From Paguma larvata (taxonomy: Eukaryota > Chordata > Mammalia > Carnivora > Viverridae): a DNA stretch of 64,000 nucleotides. Below, in pieces: positions 1 through 12,194 of the stretch. The notes under the pieces were generated by a model, which did not search any database, had not been told where the DNA came from, and saw only the letters and a list, made by a program, of their open reading frames with translations. Every line of letters starts with the position of its first letter. Within the stretch, counting starts at the first letter, position 1. Location of the stretch: the NCBI GenBank assembly GCA_030068075.1, contig CM057824.1, positions 125,788,414 to 125,852,413 on the forward strand. The letters run 5' to 3'. The translations under genes were made by a program, and so were the position numbers.

Positions 1-240
1 TTATGAGAATATGTGTTATGTTTATATAGGGGTTTACAAGATAACTAACAGGTAAAATTAGTCAATTAGTAAAAATATTATCCAAGATTTAAGTGAATGT
101 AGGTTAACAAAAGAAGTTCCATGTTCAAAAACTGTTTTAATAATGATTTGGAATAAAAGTAACTGTCATGTGCTTCCCACTAATGAAATTAGAACATTTT
201 TAAATGAGTATATTTTTATCATGTTCAAATACAACAAACT

Positions 241-352
241 GGGGCTGCCTGGGTAGCTTAGTGGGTTAAGCATCTCACTCAGGTCTTGATCGTAGGGTCG
301 TGGGTTCAAGCCCTACGATAGGCTCTGCACTGGGTATGAAGCCTACTTAAAA
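241..352 (+). mobile_element. Short carnivore tRNA-Lys SINE (older type)
   Basis: A SINE head (ggggctgcctgggtagctta) is followed by a tRNA-derived B-box-like block (gggttcaagccctac). It then ends with ctgggtatgaagcctacttaaaaaaa. This short tail lacks the CT-rich segment and the cagagcctggagcctgcttc block of the feliform SINEs elsewhere in the window, so it looks like an older carnivore-wide subtype. No convincing target-site duplication was found. Subfamily naming is inferred. Confidence 0.8.
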
Positions 353-359
353 AAAACTG

Positions 360-411
360 CATGCACACACACAAGTATATACACATATACATATATATAC
401 ACGCATATGTA
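360..411. repeat. CA/TA-rich simple repeat
   Basis: An imperfect alternating purine-pyrimidine tract (cacacaca, then tatacacatatacatatatata) follows the A-rich end of the SINE at 241. It was probably seeded by that tail. Confidence 0.8.
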
Positions 412-412
412 A

Positions 413-865
413 GTATATCCTTCTGCCAATCACTCAAGTGGTTTTAATTGAGCTAAAGTTATCCCGCCATCCTTGATTTGGGGCAATCAGCCATTGTGAA
501 ACAATTCCTGATAATAAACATTACAGGAGAGGCCTGCAAACAGCTCTCGAATGAGAAATAGAGATACAATATTTCCAAATAGGAAACAGGAGGAGGTTAA
601 TTTAAAATAAACCACTATGAGGTTTCTTAAAGAGTTAGCGTCACCTACTTTTCAAAAAAAAGAATAATCATTACATGTGAGGGCAATTGTTCATCAGAAC
701 ATCTTGTTTATTTAGCTGATTGTTCTCCCCAGGTATAATGCTTTTCAACAGATCAATCAGCAGTTTTAATCGGCTTTTCAAGACTATTTAACAGGATAAT
801 TTGGTCAAATGGCACATGTGATATAAATCGCCCTCCCTTAGCTTTTCCCATTACAGACAAACAAA
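413..865. other. Unassigned non-coding DNA
   Basis: AT-rich sequence with no recognised repeat. A 60-codon minus-strand open frame (753-935) has no recognisable motif and runs into the neighbouring MIR. Confidence 0.5.
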
Positions 866-1110
866 TGCACTCAAGAGTTTCATGCAGACCTGTTGTCACA
901 TTCTGGCTCCTCCACTTCCCTGGGAAGTCGGGCAAACTACTTCAAACTTTTGAATATCGTTTCCTTCATCTACAGAACGAATGTAATAATACCTACTCAT
1001 TGACTTGAGGTGATGACGAAGCATACTAATGTGAGTAACAAACCTAGTGATGTGACTAGAACATAAGAGGCGTCAAACAAACGGTGGGTACCATTATCCT
1101 CACCTCTACG
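866..1110 (+). mobile_element. MIR SINE relic
   Basis: Degraded MIR in sense orientation. It shows the tRNA-like part (tggctcctccacttccctgggaag), the core 'gtttccttcatctacagaacgaatgtaataatacctact' pattern in diverged form, and a 'aacataagaggcgtcaaacaaacggtgggtaccattat' type tail. Diverged, so the edges are soft. Confidence 0.65.
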
Positions 1111-1284
1111 AGGACTCGATACTCTAAGTGTCTTGAAAAGGCAATGATGAACCGGGTCTTGCAACTCTATGTTCTTTGTAAAAAATTAGTATCTGTAAGT
1201 CTCTATATGTAGATTGCATGCATTCTTGAAAAGTGAGGCACAAACAATCTTTTCTCTGCATAAAAATATATTGTATTACTTACT

Positions 1285-1632
1285 GTCTTAGCTCCGGCTA
1301 CCATAACAAAAATGTCATAGTTTGGGTGCCTTATAAATAACAGACATTTCTTCCTTCCTTCCTTCCTTTCTTCTTTTGTTTTTTTTTTCTCGCAGTTCTG
1401 GAGGCTGGGAAGTCCAAGATTAAGGCACCAACACATTCTGTGTATGGTGAGGGCCTGCTTCCTGGGAACTCTTTGGTGTCTCTTTTATAATCTCATTCTC
1501 CAGGGCACTACTCTTGTGACTTAATCAACTCCTACAGGCCCCACCTCCCAATATCACATAAGGGGTTAAGATTTCGACCCCTTATGAATGAATTTGGGAG
1601 GTGGGGCATAAACATTCAGTCTATAGCACTGA
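1285..1632 (-). mobile_element. MaLR-type LTR relic (MLT1/MST-like)
   Basis: Read on the minus strand, this matches the MaLR LTR layout. It begins tgctatagactgaatgttta and has the gaggtggggcct-like block (seen on the plus strand as ggccccacctcccaatatca). It ends with the cagcctccagaactg signature (cagttctggaggctgggaag on the plus strand). A TTCC microsatellite at about 1349-1368 has grown inside the 3' part. The family is assigned from signature blocks; the exact subfamily is not certain. Confidence 0.7.
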
Positions 1633-3002
1633 GTTACATCATAAATGGGGAGAGTATTCTCCTGGGTGAGAGAAGAGAATCAGCTAGAACCTTCACTCAT
1701 TACCTCTCTGGCAGAAAAATTCCATCTCGATTGCTCACAGCTGAGGCATTTAGCTGAGTTATTTGTCAACCTCCCTGGAGAGAATGAAGAAACAATGTGG
1801 GGATGGTGGAAGCAGGGATCAGCTATGGTGATGTTGAAGCAGGTTGCTGTGAATAGGAACAGGAGAGAACGGGTCCAAGAAACTGGAATCCTTTAAGGGC
1901 CAGCGATCAAAACTCACTGTGGTCAGCATAGTCAAGGCATGAACCTGGAACATGACTATTCAGGAGACAGACAATGATGAAGTGCAAGAGGCTTCCATAA
2001 GTTACCTTACCTACACAGAGTTGACATGCTTCAGGTAGGATGCCCAATTGTCCAGTTTTTCAGATGGAAGAATCTTCCAGGTGGGTCTTTAGTCCTAAAT
2101 CTGGGACAGTCCCAGGCACCTAGTTCAGACTCACTGATAGTCAAGTACAAAGGAATTAGTGGCTCTGGCACTTTAGGATAGAGCAGACATAAAATTCACA
2201 GTTGCTGGACTATATGTTACATAATATAAAACTAGAATTTATTTTCAGGACACCAAAATCATATTATCTGGCTTGGTCTGCATCTTCCTGGGACCAGTCA
2301 GGACCCACTATAGACTGATGTGCTTCCAATAGCACAACGTCTACACAGAATGAACTCAATAAATATTAGTGGCAGTGATAATTTAACAACTCCTCTCAAT
2401 TAACCAGCCCAGGGACCCTTGATACTCTTCGCTTATCCTCCTAATCATTATTAATTCCATTACCTTTAAGTAACTGGATCTGATCAGTAAATAGTAGAAG
2501 GGACAGAAGGCAACACTAAAAATCCATGAATTTTATTCATTATTAGCAACCCCTGAAAAATGTAGAGAGGGATTAGGGAAACCCTCATTGTTAAAATCAT
2601 AACTAATAGGTTGTATTTTTTTATGAACCTCTCAATGCCATTTTTTACTCTGTTAGCACTTTTTAATCAAGAACTCACTGCAGTGGCCTTTTTTGATGGT
2701 AAGAAATGTTGAGAAAAGTAAAAAGGCATGTGTGGTTTTCTGCTTCACTTGGTTGTCAAGAGAATTGCAATAAAATAACCATTTAAAATCGAGTAACGGA
2801 GCGGTAGGCCCACTCTGAAGAACACAGTCTTTTCAATGGTTCATGAATGTTATGAGTCACAGGGACAGCCACCCAAGGGGCTCCTCTCTTGAAGACTAAA
2901 AAATTATGGGCAAAAGAAACTAGAAAAATAGAAGGGCTGGGACAATCTATTCTATGATGGCCAGCTTTAGATTCCCTTAAACAGCCTTTCTCCTGGTGTT
3001 CT
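1633..3002. other. Unassigned non-coding DNA
   Basis: No recognised repeat. It contains an 83-codon plus-strand open frame at 1645-1896 without any domain, signal peptide or convincing splice context. I treat that frame as chance. Around 2040-2110 the sequence has a cagtttttcagatgg...ctgggacagtccc inverted motif that may be a worn DNA-transposon or MER fragment, but I cannot name it. Confidence 0.45.
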
Positions 3003-3155
3003 GAATCAGTACTTCTCAGACTTTAATGTACATATAAATTGCCTGGGGATCCTCAAAAGTGCACATGCTGATTTTGTCAAACTTGGGTTGTAGCCCGAGA
3101 TTCTGCATTTTTAACAAGCTCCCAAGTCCTGCTGCTTTGAGTAGCGGGTTTTAGC
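3003..3155 (+). mobile_element. MER5-type hAT DNA-transposon relic
   Basis: It carries the hallmark blocks of a non-autonomous hAT-Charlie MER5-like element: cttctcagactttaatgtac at the start, then attgcctggggatcctc, and cccgagattctgcatttttaacaagctcc. It fades out near a tttgagtagcggg end. Orientation is taken from the MER5 consensus. Confidence 0.7.
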
Positions 3156-3815
3156 ACTCCATCTTAGTGTCCCTTATGCTTGTGGTGACTGTACATTCTG
3201 TTCTTTTCAGGACAGCCTCGACTTTATCAAAATTTCATTATTTTCGGCAAGTCAATTAGTTAACTAAATTAACTCAATTTTTATACTTTCGGGAGGCTTA
3301 TCAGAAATTACCATGTCAAACTAGATTATCTTGGCTTGGGCTTTACAAAATAGACTTATCACAAGTGACCTAGCAAATGTGTCTTCTCTCTTTTTTGAGA
3401 CTTCCCATCTTATGTTAGTATTCCTTTTTGTAACTGCATAACAACTCGGTTAGAACAAAGAAACCATTATTTTCTACCAGTCAAGGCCAAATGAATCATC
3501 CATGAGGAAGAACCGCAGGGACTGGAGTCCTGGGCTAGGTATCAGGGCTGGACAAGGGGGAATTTGACAAAGGAAACTTTCCTGATGGTCATTCCTGGCT
3601 TCCTTCTCTATCAAAAAAATAAATTGAAGAAAATCTCTTTTCTGGTCTCCAGGCTCCAAACTCTAAATCTTGGTCTAATGCACTGCTGAAAGTTTACTGT
3701 GCTCACGAGAATATAGTTGTTTTCTTGTTCTGTCATCTACCCAGTTATTTGACATTGGTCAAACAACTTCACCTTTTTGAACTTCTGGATTCTTTTTTTC
3801 TTCTCTTCCTTCAGC
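3156..3815. other. Unassigned non-coding DNA
   Basis: No recognised repeat until the T/C-rich ramp that leads into the CTTT microsatellite. Confidence 0.45.
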
Positions 3816-3816
3816 A

Positions 3817-3887
<71 letters not shown>
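3817..3887. repeat. (CTTT)n microsatellite, about 18 units
   Basis: Uninterrupted tetranucleotide array of about 71 bases, flanked by impure T/C-rich DNA. It lies just outside the left target-site duplication of the minus-strand SINE at 3938. Its length makes it likely to be polymorphic. Confidence 0.98.
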
Positions 3888-3888
<1 letters not shown>

Positions 3889-3937
3889 TTCTCCTTTTTA
3901 ATGGGGGAATGAGGTTAAGGAAACTCTAACTTAAAAA

Positions 3938-4142
3938 TTTTTTTTAATTCTTACTTATTTTCAAGAGAGAGACAGAGCGCGAGAGGAGTAGGTGCAGAGA
4001 GGAGGGAGACACAGAATCCAAAGCAGGTTCCAGGCGCTGAGTTTTCAGCATAAACAGTGATGCTGAGTTAGAACTCATGAACCACAAGATTGTGACTTGA
4101 ACTGAAGTCGGCCACTTACCGATTGAGCCACCTAGGTACCTC
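3938..4142 (-). mobile_element. Carnivore tRNA-Lys SINE with target-site duplication
   Basis: The reverse complement runs from head (gaggtacctaggtggctcaa) to the tcaag/tgag tRNA-like region, the CT-rich stretch and an A/T-rich tail. Diverged flanking repeats aggaaactctaacttaaaaa (3918-3937) and aggaaattccaactttaaaa (4143-4162) fit a target-site duplication and fix both ends. Divergence of the two copies suggests an older insertion. Confidence 0.93.
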
Positions 4143-4162
4143 AGGAAATTCCAACTTTAAAA

Positions 4163-6504
4163 ACAAGTATGTCCCCCAAGGATTATCAAAAACCAGGATT
4201 CTCTAGGCCATATCGGGGTTCTGAATAATAATATCTTAAAAGTTGCAGTGTCTCTATTTAGAGTTAATTCTGAGACTGAATGCTGCTATGAAACTCACTT
4301 GGCACGTGTGAGCTGAAAGTTCATTTCAGTAAAGAGAATGAACACTTTTTAGTATGAGGACTAGAGTCTCCTTTATCAAAGTACAGATTTCTGAGATAGG
4401 AATGTGAAACTAAAATAATATTTTGCACTTCATTAAAAGAGGAGAACAGAAATTACATGGGCATGTATGTTAGTCTGGATTCTCCAAGACCTGAGTAACT
4501 GTTCAATAAATGAATGGATGGATGGATGGATGGATGGATGGATGAATAAAATCATGGACAAGTTCTGGAGAGCTTGCAACAAAAGATAAAGAAACCCTTA
4601 GTATTTGAAGTGAAGCAGAAGCACCAAATCTTTCTTCAGTATTTGAATTCCTTTCATTTTTTTAAGTAACAGTACATCAAAGTTTTAGAATATTCGAATT
4701 CTGGAAAGCAGCACAACACATTACTATGCAACATGTGAAAATTAAACATTTACAAAGCACCTTTAGAAAGCATTTTTTGTGAAAGTTTATTTAAAAGGTA
4801 GGTCAAAGAGAAAACATATCTATATGAAACACCCCAGGAAGCCACAAAAAGACTTGAGTCCCTTAACTCCATAATCATTTCAAATAACATTACCCAGAAG
4901 AAAAACCACAATCTTGCATAAATGCACCATTTTCCTTTCCCACTCCCCAGCAAGTTCATGGATTCAAACTGATGATTTCAGGTCGCAATCATTTAAAAAT
5001 AAGTATATGAGGACCTATCATTATGGGTCTCCCAAAGCAACATGAAACGTGAATCTCTGTTTGCTTGATTATAGGTCCAGGATTAATTCCAGGAAGCAAT
5101 TAAAAACTGTTTTAACTTTGAAGTTTTTAAAATGGAAAAGAAAATTCAAGAAATGAAACTCACACAATGATTCCACTGGCTTTTGCTGACTTATTTCTAG
5201 ACGAGATTTGCCAAAATGTGTTGTTTTCAAAAGTCCTAATTAGAGGCCCATCTCTAAAAGCTGCATCTATTAGACACCAAATAGTATCTGATGAAGGAAT
5301 TAAGCAGACCACATGAGCTTTGAAATCAGTCCCTTAATGGGGAAAAAAATCTTTCAATCAAGTAACCTTACCTTCTATATTTGAAAAGGAGTTTTCCAAC
5401 CAAAACTACAGGATTGTGCTCAGTAAAGTGCAGTTAATTTGTCACCCCATCTTGTATCAACTATGCTTTTTGATCCAACGGCTCAATTCCTAGTAAGAAA
5501 GAAAATATTCTACGTTAAAAAATATGGAGACATTTGTCTCTGGTAGAATCTCTTTTTATAGGTGACCCAGAGGAGATAAACATGGTTTCTACCTACCCTA
5601 ACTTTTGTGTTAAATTTTTTGTAGTCATTTAGTTTTCTAAAATCATCCTGGGCAGCAGTCTTTTTACAAATTCACACACTTAATCTTAGTAATAAAACAA
5701 TACTACTGGATAGAAGGAATACATAAAGAGAATTTAATTATTCTTTTATGGTCCATGAATTAATAATAGAAGCATTATTTTTCTTGTTGCATTTCTAATG
5801 AGTGAAGACTGACACTTCCTGAACACAAATTCCAGTAACTCAGAATTATGAAGAGATTGAAAAATTTTAAATATTTCCTACACCTAGAACAACTCTTTCA
5901 AAGAGACTGCCATTGTTGAAGAAATTCAAGATGCGAATGACTGCTCGTATGTAGACTTTAAGACAAAGAGGAATGTAATAAATCATCTGAATTTGTTTTT
6001 GTTTTGCCATGCCATCATAACTCTCTACAGGAAACTTTCTGCTACTCAGGATGCTATGATAAAAACTCTTTATTCACCAAAAATTATCTACCCCCCTACG
6101 CCCCCTGTGTTCATGTGTCCTAACACAATATTTAATAACAGCCTGAAATGAAAATGAAAGCTTCGAAGATGCTGAATTACTCTCTAAAACATCAAAACAT
6201 TAATTAACTCGTAGATTATCTGCCTTACTTAGGTTAACTCTCTCTTGGCTAAGATTTTTGAAGGAAAAAAAAGAATATCTAAAGTGTAATCATTCTAATA
6301 AGATTTACCTGATATGTAGCTGATGCCTAAAATAATTTGAGGAAAATTCATGCAATTATAGAAATGATACCTAAAATCAAGTGGAAAGATAACAGTATAA
6401 ATGTTAATAGATCTATCAAGCCTATGCATAGTATTTATTAATTTAGATAATTGTAAATTGTTTAATTTATGAGAAGTCAATGAGAATGAGGAAGCTTAAA
6501 AGTT
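4163..6504. other. Unassigned AT-rich DNA
   Basis: About 2.3 kb with no SINE or LINE that I can recognise, apart from the GGAT array at 4513. Open frames here are at most 69 codons and featureless. Confidence 0.5.
4513..4543. repeat. (GGAT)n microsatellite
   Basis: About eight tandem tggatgga-type units after ttcaataaatgaatgg. That lead-in resembles the 3' end of an L2 or MIR, elements that often end in such arrays. Confidence 0.95.
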
Positions 6505-6640
6505 AAAACCTAGAGGTAGAAGGGGTCTGGAGAAAGAGAATGTAAAATCCCCTCATTTTACAGATGAGAAAACTAAAACCCAGAGATTAAGAGATTAGGC
6601 TGGGACAAATATCCAAGTCTGATTTCCCAATCAATGTGTT
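6505..6640 (-). mobile_element. MIR relic
   Basis: Antisense MIR core: cctcattttacagatgagaa, then aactaaaacccagagattaagag, then a worn tRNA-like end (aagtctgatttcccaatcaa). Edges are approximate. Confidence 0.65.
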
Positions 6641-6644
6641 TGCC

Positions 6645-6692
6645 ATAAAACACACACACACACACATATATACATACATACATATATACATT
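6645..6692. repeat. CA/TACA simple repeat
   Basis: A short CA run grades into tacatacatacatatatacat. Confidence 0.9.
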
Positions 6693-6759
6693 CAAAATGT
6701 AGGCTAAAGGTTGGAGGTGGGGTAAGTACATATAGATATAGGGCTGGTACAGATAGAGG

Positions 6760-6910
6760 CTACTGGTATTTAAAGGGCCTCTAACTAAGTGTCAAGCATT
6801 ATTCTCAACATTTTATATGTTTATTGCATTTGATCTCAGAGCCCCCTGTGAGGAAGCCACTGTTATTGGTTTACAGATAAAGAAACTGATGATCAGAGAG
6901 GTCATTCTGA
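6760..6910 (-). mobile_element. MIR relic
   Basis: Antisense MIR: aagtgtcaagcattattctc, then attgcatttgatctcagagc, tgtgaggaagccactgttat and ttacagataaagaaactgat with cagagaggtc. All blocks fall in the expected order. Confidence 0.75.
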
Positions 6911-7004
6911 CCTCAACATCTATGCATTTCCACCATATTTACCCCAGGCATGAACTGCTTCTATTTCTCTGGCCATTAATTGGCTTCTCAACAGCATATC
7001 AGCT

Positions 7005-7125
7005 CACACACCTGTTCAACAAATGTATACCAAACCTCTCCTTTATGCCAATCCCCTCTGGGGAGCTGGGTGTGCAGTGATGAACCAAAAGGCTTGACCC
7101 TCATCCTCAAGGAGCCAGTCATCAC
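7005..7125 (-). mobile_element. L2 LINE 3' end relic
   Basis: Antisense L2 3' end: cctgttcaacaaatgtatac, then ggggagctgggtgtgcagtg and accctcatcctcaaggagcc. The order matches the L2 'ttcaacaaatatttattgag...ctcaaggagctcac' arrangement. Confidence 0.7.
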
Positions 7126-8518
7126 AGGGTCCAGCCCCACTATTTCCTAACCCAACAATGTCTCCTTCACACAGGGCCAGAACTGGGAATCCCTACTTCG
7201 AACCACTTTTTGGAAGGTCTGATAATGATCACATTCTCAATAAAATCACTTGAGAACTTAATAACAGCCTTTCATATTCTACTTCTTTGTTGAAAGGTAA
7301 TTAATGCAAATGGTTTCAATAACAATTGGCAAACACATTTTACAGAGTAGTTTTCCATGGTACGGAAATACCAAATTTTAGAATTGCTTCAAGATTCAGT
7401 ATGTTCCTAAAATTTTACAGTTTCATGGGATTTGTTCATTCAAATACACTGGAATTTTAATGTTGTGCACTTCTTTTTTTAAGTTGGGCTCATGTTTTGA
7501 ACTTTATTCAACAGAGATCTTTAGGGAAAATGTGATTGCCTAGTCCAAATGAAACATGTTCAATCAAAGTGACAGTATCATGCTTGAAACACCAATTCTG
7601 AAAACATAAGCTGTTCTTATATTGTATGTAGTATGTACTATGCAAATAAAATAAGAGAGCACTCAAAAGAATGAATAGGCTTGGTATATGATTTTGTCCC
7701 AGGGATTTCATAATATTCACTGTCCAACTCACATGCATAACATGGTTTTTGTGTTTGAAAACAGTGCTAATCATTCTATCACCAATCAGGCATGGATATG
7801 TGGAGCTCAGAGAAGAATGATGCATGTTGGAGAGGCCTGTCTACACTACCTAGATGGGATTGGCCCTTGATTTGCAGCCACAGCTGCTAATGGCCAAGCA
7901 TACAGCTATTTTCAACCACTCCACTTAGATTCACATTCTTCCCTGCGCTGGTGCTTTAAAAAGCACGAGGATGCTTGCCTGCCTCCGCTCTCTCCTGGCA
8001 GGCCATCATTCTGCAGACCGATTTTAATTTGAGCTTAGGCATGTCATCACAAGTTTGTAGGAGAGTCCTCTAAAATCTTCAGAAACCTGAGGGCTGTGGT
8101 CTTGAAGCACACATGTGAGATGTCATACAAAAGATTATAGATCACTTTGAAGAGTTAACGCTGTGTCCCAGCGTGACGATAAATCCCAAGAAGATGTGCA
8201 CCTCCACATAAGCAAAGATTCCCCACGGTATTGCAGAGATGAAAAGTGCCTCTCATCAACACTCTGTCCCATGATGCGCCAACAAGAAAGCAAGTGATAC
8301 CTCAGTTCACAAAACCTCCGGGGAGAAAAAAAAATGCTTTGGGGAATGTTGGCCTGGATCAAGGAAAATTCCTGACTTTTCAGTGCTTTCACGGGAGCTG
8401 AGCCAGCTCAAGTATTTCTTCTGTTAAAACTTTCTTGATCTACAAAGAAGAGTTGATCTTGCCTTTCTTGTAGCTTTACTAGCCCTTAGACATACTTCTA
8501 TTATTGCACAAATTTGTA
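7126..8518. other. Unassigned non-coding DNA
   Basis: No recognised element. Overlapping open frames of 105 (minus, 7508-7825) and 60 codons (plus) lack domains or splice signals and are judged spurious. Confidence 0.45.
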
Positions 8519-8519
8519 T

Positions 8520-8665
8520 TCTCCATTACTAGACTCTTAGGTCTCTGAAGGCAAGATTTGGTTTTCGAACGAATCCCTAGCACATTGTGTAGTGCCCGGA
8601 ATACAATTTTTGTTGATTGAACATGGATTGATGAGTAGATGAATGGATGGGTGGATGGATGGGGA
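8520..8665 (+). mobile_element. L2 3' end with GGAT tail
   Basis: Worn L2 3' end: tctctgaaggcaagatttgg, cctagcacattgtgtagtgc, then a ttgttgattgaa ending. It runs into an atgaatggatgggtggatgg array at about 8638-8663. Confidence 0.7.
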
Positions 8666-8974
8666 AGAAGAAAGAGGACTCAAATTCAAGTTAAGTCTTG
8701 GCTGGGTCTGGGCTTGCTGAATTAGAGCCAACTTACTGCTCCTATAGTTGGGTCAATTTGATAAGCAAAAAGGGGGGCTCAGCAATAGCCATATGATATC
8801 TATGCCACTTGATGGGAGGATCTACCCAGAGAAGTAGAAGCATCCTCAATTTTTGCCAAGTTTCTTGGGGATCAGCTCCCCTCCTAGTATAAGGAGAAGA
8901 GAGGAGACTGTTGCTCTGTCAAGATCCAGTGAGGTCAGTAAATAGGAGTGGTCTAGAAAAGAACAGGAGGTGTG
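8666..8974. other. Unassigned non-coding DNA
   Basis: No recognised repeat or gene. Confidence 0.45.
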
Positions 8975-9200
8975 AAATTTGTTGCATTTGAGGACCAACC
9001 AGGATTTAGCCAATTACTTAGATAATTTTGGACGAGTTGTTTGATCTCAATGAATCCCTGGTTCTTCATCTATAAAATGAAAATCATGACATCAACCTTG
9101 CAAGGTGGTTGTAAGAAATTAAAAGACCATATGTAGAATGCCTGGCACAGAGAGCCACTCAATAAGTATTTTTACTTATAATAATTATGCTTATATTATT
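8975..9200 (+). mobile_element. MIR relic, near full length
   Basis: Sense MIR with the tRNA-like part (gccaattacttagataattt), the core (ttcttcatctataaaatgaa) and the 3' end (tgcctggcacagagagccac, tcaataagtattttt). Confidence 0.8.
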
Positions 9201-11071
9201 TTTAGTTATATAATGAAGTCTTTGATATTAGTATTGTTGGAAAGAATTCTCTTGGTTGATTGAGATTTATCTGTAGGAAAAATAATTTTTAAATGAGATA
9301 ATTATTTAGCACCTACCATTGGGCACAATGCTGTGTAAAGAAAGACTGTATATTCTTTGAAAGTTGTCAGATAAAGTGAGATGGTGACAAAAAGGTCCAT
9401 ACATGGAGGATGGAGCACACTGCTTCCAAATAAGAAGACTGTACTTCATACATAGGGGATTAGGCACTTAATGGATATATACACATGTACATATGCATAC
9501 ATATATAAGAGTGACCTCATGGTTACTATGGGTTGACAGAATAATATTTGGGTATTCTGCTGATATTAATCTACAATTACAGAAGGCCAAATATGGGCTC
9601 AGAATGTCTGAGTTGATTACCTACTGATGAGCCCTAGCAATAGGTCCTTGAGATGTTAATGTTTTCTTTCTTCAGAACAAGTAAAATTGGCCTCAAGAAT
9701 AAACAAATGACCTAAGAGAAGTGTGCCTGATGAGTCACTCTGAGTGCTGCTGGACAAGTCACAGGCTGTTACAGTTGCTGGGTCCCCATGTCCCAAACTG
9801 GACTATTTGACTTTGATATACTCCCTCCTTCCTGGCTTGCCTGCATATGACCCCATGCTAAAAGGTGACAGATGCAGCAGAGAGACTCCTGACTGCCCAA
9901 GTCATAAGACATTCCTCCCGAACCCACTCACCCTCACCCCATCAAGTGGCCTGACCTCTACAATCACCTTATAATCTCCACGTCTCAATCTGTTTTCATA
10001 ATTCTTCCAGAACCCTAACACAGATGTCAGCAGATATTAAATATTAGCAAGTTTGATTATTAAAATGATTTAAAATAAGGTCTGGAGAACAGGATATATT
10101 TATACAATTTAAGCAGTCTATTTAATTTACACAAATACTTGGTCGCATAAATAAAACTTAAGCCCTTGAATCTGTGAGTCTTGCCAACTCACCCCTTTTC
10201 TGGGTCCATAAGAAGAACACGGACCAGTAGTGTGCTTGCTTCTCTATTGCAGACCTACATGAAGATGAATTTTAAAAACTCATTGAATGCCAGGAATAAA
10301 CAATATTAAGGAATAAAATCTAATGAAGATAAGGTTTTAGCTATTTAGGAAATTATCTTTGAAAAGGGATTATATAACACTCAATTCTTAATTAATTGAT
10401 TTGTCATTCTTAAATGAGAACCATTAAACTAAATTATGAAATTAGTTGTCTCAAGTCATGTTTTGATCAGTGTACAAATATATGATCTGATAGAGTGTGC
10501 GGCATGCAGTTTGAAAAGTACTGATTAGGAGGAATTTACAATCCCTCTCTCACATGGTTTTACACCAAATTCAGAGAATAACAGAGATTGGCTTAGAAGG
10601 AATTTTCAAAAGAAATGCAGAATTGTCTCTACAACTATAATTCTAAAGAAAAGTGGTTTAAGTGATTTATTGAAATTCTTGGGAGAAAATGAAACAGAGA
10701 ATGCGGTCTTTAAACCTAATGGGATGGAACCCAGGGGAGGAAGAGGAGGAAGAGTATATCTTTCAAAAGAGAAATCTTCAAAAATTCACAAGCCATGGGG
10801 AAAGAACCGTTGAGAATGTTTCAAGTGAAAAGAACAGAACACATATTTTGCATACATATTCTGTGGGCGTATATCATGGCCACCTGGATGGATTAAAGAT
10901 ACGGAGGTTATCTCAAACACCATTTCGGAGATTGAATAAAGAAGGGAGAGAAGATGTGAGCTATTCACATCGTTGTTGAAAGTCTTACCATCTAAGAACA
11001 GACCAACAGGAAAGTTCTTGGTTCTTTAATTTTCAAGCTAAATTTGTCTATGAGGAGAATGTTGCTACTTC
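9201..11071. other. Unassigned non-coding DNA
   Basis: About 1.9 kb of mostly unique sequence. A TA/CA-rich patch lies at 9476-9507. A short tcatgcagtttgaaaag-like piece near 10505 could be the end of a MER5 element. Open frames at 9744-9974 and 10689-10979 (76 and 96 codons, plus) have no recognisable motif; the second includes a run of glutamates from a GA-rich patch. Confidence 0.45.
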
Positions 11072-11580
11072 CTTCCTTCATTTATTCAGTGAATACCTAT
11101 GGGCTCCCACTTTGCTTCGGGAACTGGCAATATAAAAACAGTAAGAAAAAGCCTCTGAAATCTAAATTAACACAACAAAGTATTGTGGCAAATGCACAGA
11201 GAGGGGTGTGCAACAAATGGCATAGGGGAGTCTGCAAGGTGGAGTCTATGAAGGAGGTCATCCCAGAAGAGATAGCTGTATTGGGGCCTAGAAGACAGCT
11301 CAGCCAGGGACAGACATATAAAGGAAGTAGGTCCCACCAGGAGGAAGAGTACATTTAGGAAGTTTGGTATGTTTGGAAACTTTTAAAGATGCGGTCTGTT
11401 GAGAGATATGGCTGAAGATGTCGGCATGTTAAGTCTAGGAAATGAGAAGCTAGTCAAGTATGTTAAGGAAAATGTAACATAATTGGATTTGAATTTTAAG
11501 AGGTTCACACTGACTCTCATGTAGAAAATATATTAGAGGAGAGCAGGATTGGGGATGGTTTGTCATACTGACTTCATTTT
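11072..11580 (-). mobile_element. L2 LINE relic
   Basis: Antisense L2 of about 500 bp. It opens with ttcatttattcagtgaatac (3' end). It continues through aaggaggtcatcccagaaga and ends with the antisense ORF2-end signature (ttttaagaggttcacactgac, agaggagagcaggattgggg). Open frames crossing it on both strands are therefore not genes. Confidence 0.7.
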
Positions 11581-11739
11581 CTTTTTGGCAAGATTGCAAA
11601 ATTGCTAGGTCAGGGAAATCCAGTAGCTAACATGTTTTTAGGTTTCATCATGGCACTTGATGAACTCTCTTGTCAACAAGTTCTAAAAATATGTACTGAT
11701 GATTGTACAATTGGGTAGATCAGTCACTACGTTGAACCT

Positions 11740-12060
11740 ACCTTTCCAGTCTTTTCTTTGAGTGCTCCCCTATACTTTCCAATGTTCCAGTCATTAGATT
11801 CCTTGTGGATTCCTATACACACCCTGAGTGTTCCAACATCACTGCCTTTGTTCATGATGTTCTCTCTCTCCTTTCATCTCTTAACTATAGAAACCCTGTC
11901 TATTGTTTAGTGGGCCACCACCCTCGTATGTAGTTTTGTACTTGTCTCATGATCCTTGCTTTATTCTGTCTTGTGTTGTAGTCATCTGAGTAAGTATCTA
12001 ATACCCCACACCACATTTTAATTTGCTTGAGGGTATAAACTTTTTCATATTCCTCAGTAT
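11740..12060 (+). mobile_element. Probable L2 relic
   Basis: A T/C-rich series reminiscent of the sense L2 3' region: cactgcctttgttcatgatg, ttctctctctcctttcatct, and an aatttgcttgagggtataaa block resembling the 'gagctccttgagggcaggga' part of L2. Diverged, so this is moderate evidence only. Confidence 0.45.
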
Positions 12061-12194
12061 AATGATAATACTGCTTATAATAATACCACCTACTACGACT
12101 TTGGCACTTCTCTACCAGACAGGATAGAATGCCATTTGCACACCTTCTTGCCTTATTTACTTTCAAGTGGCAGCTCAATGCACTTGTTAAAAGC

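Noticed and set aside
3817..3887. CRISPR or other spaced repeat array
   Set aside because: The tandem repeats here and elsewhere are simple microsatellites without spacers.
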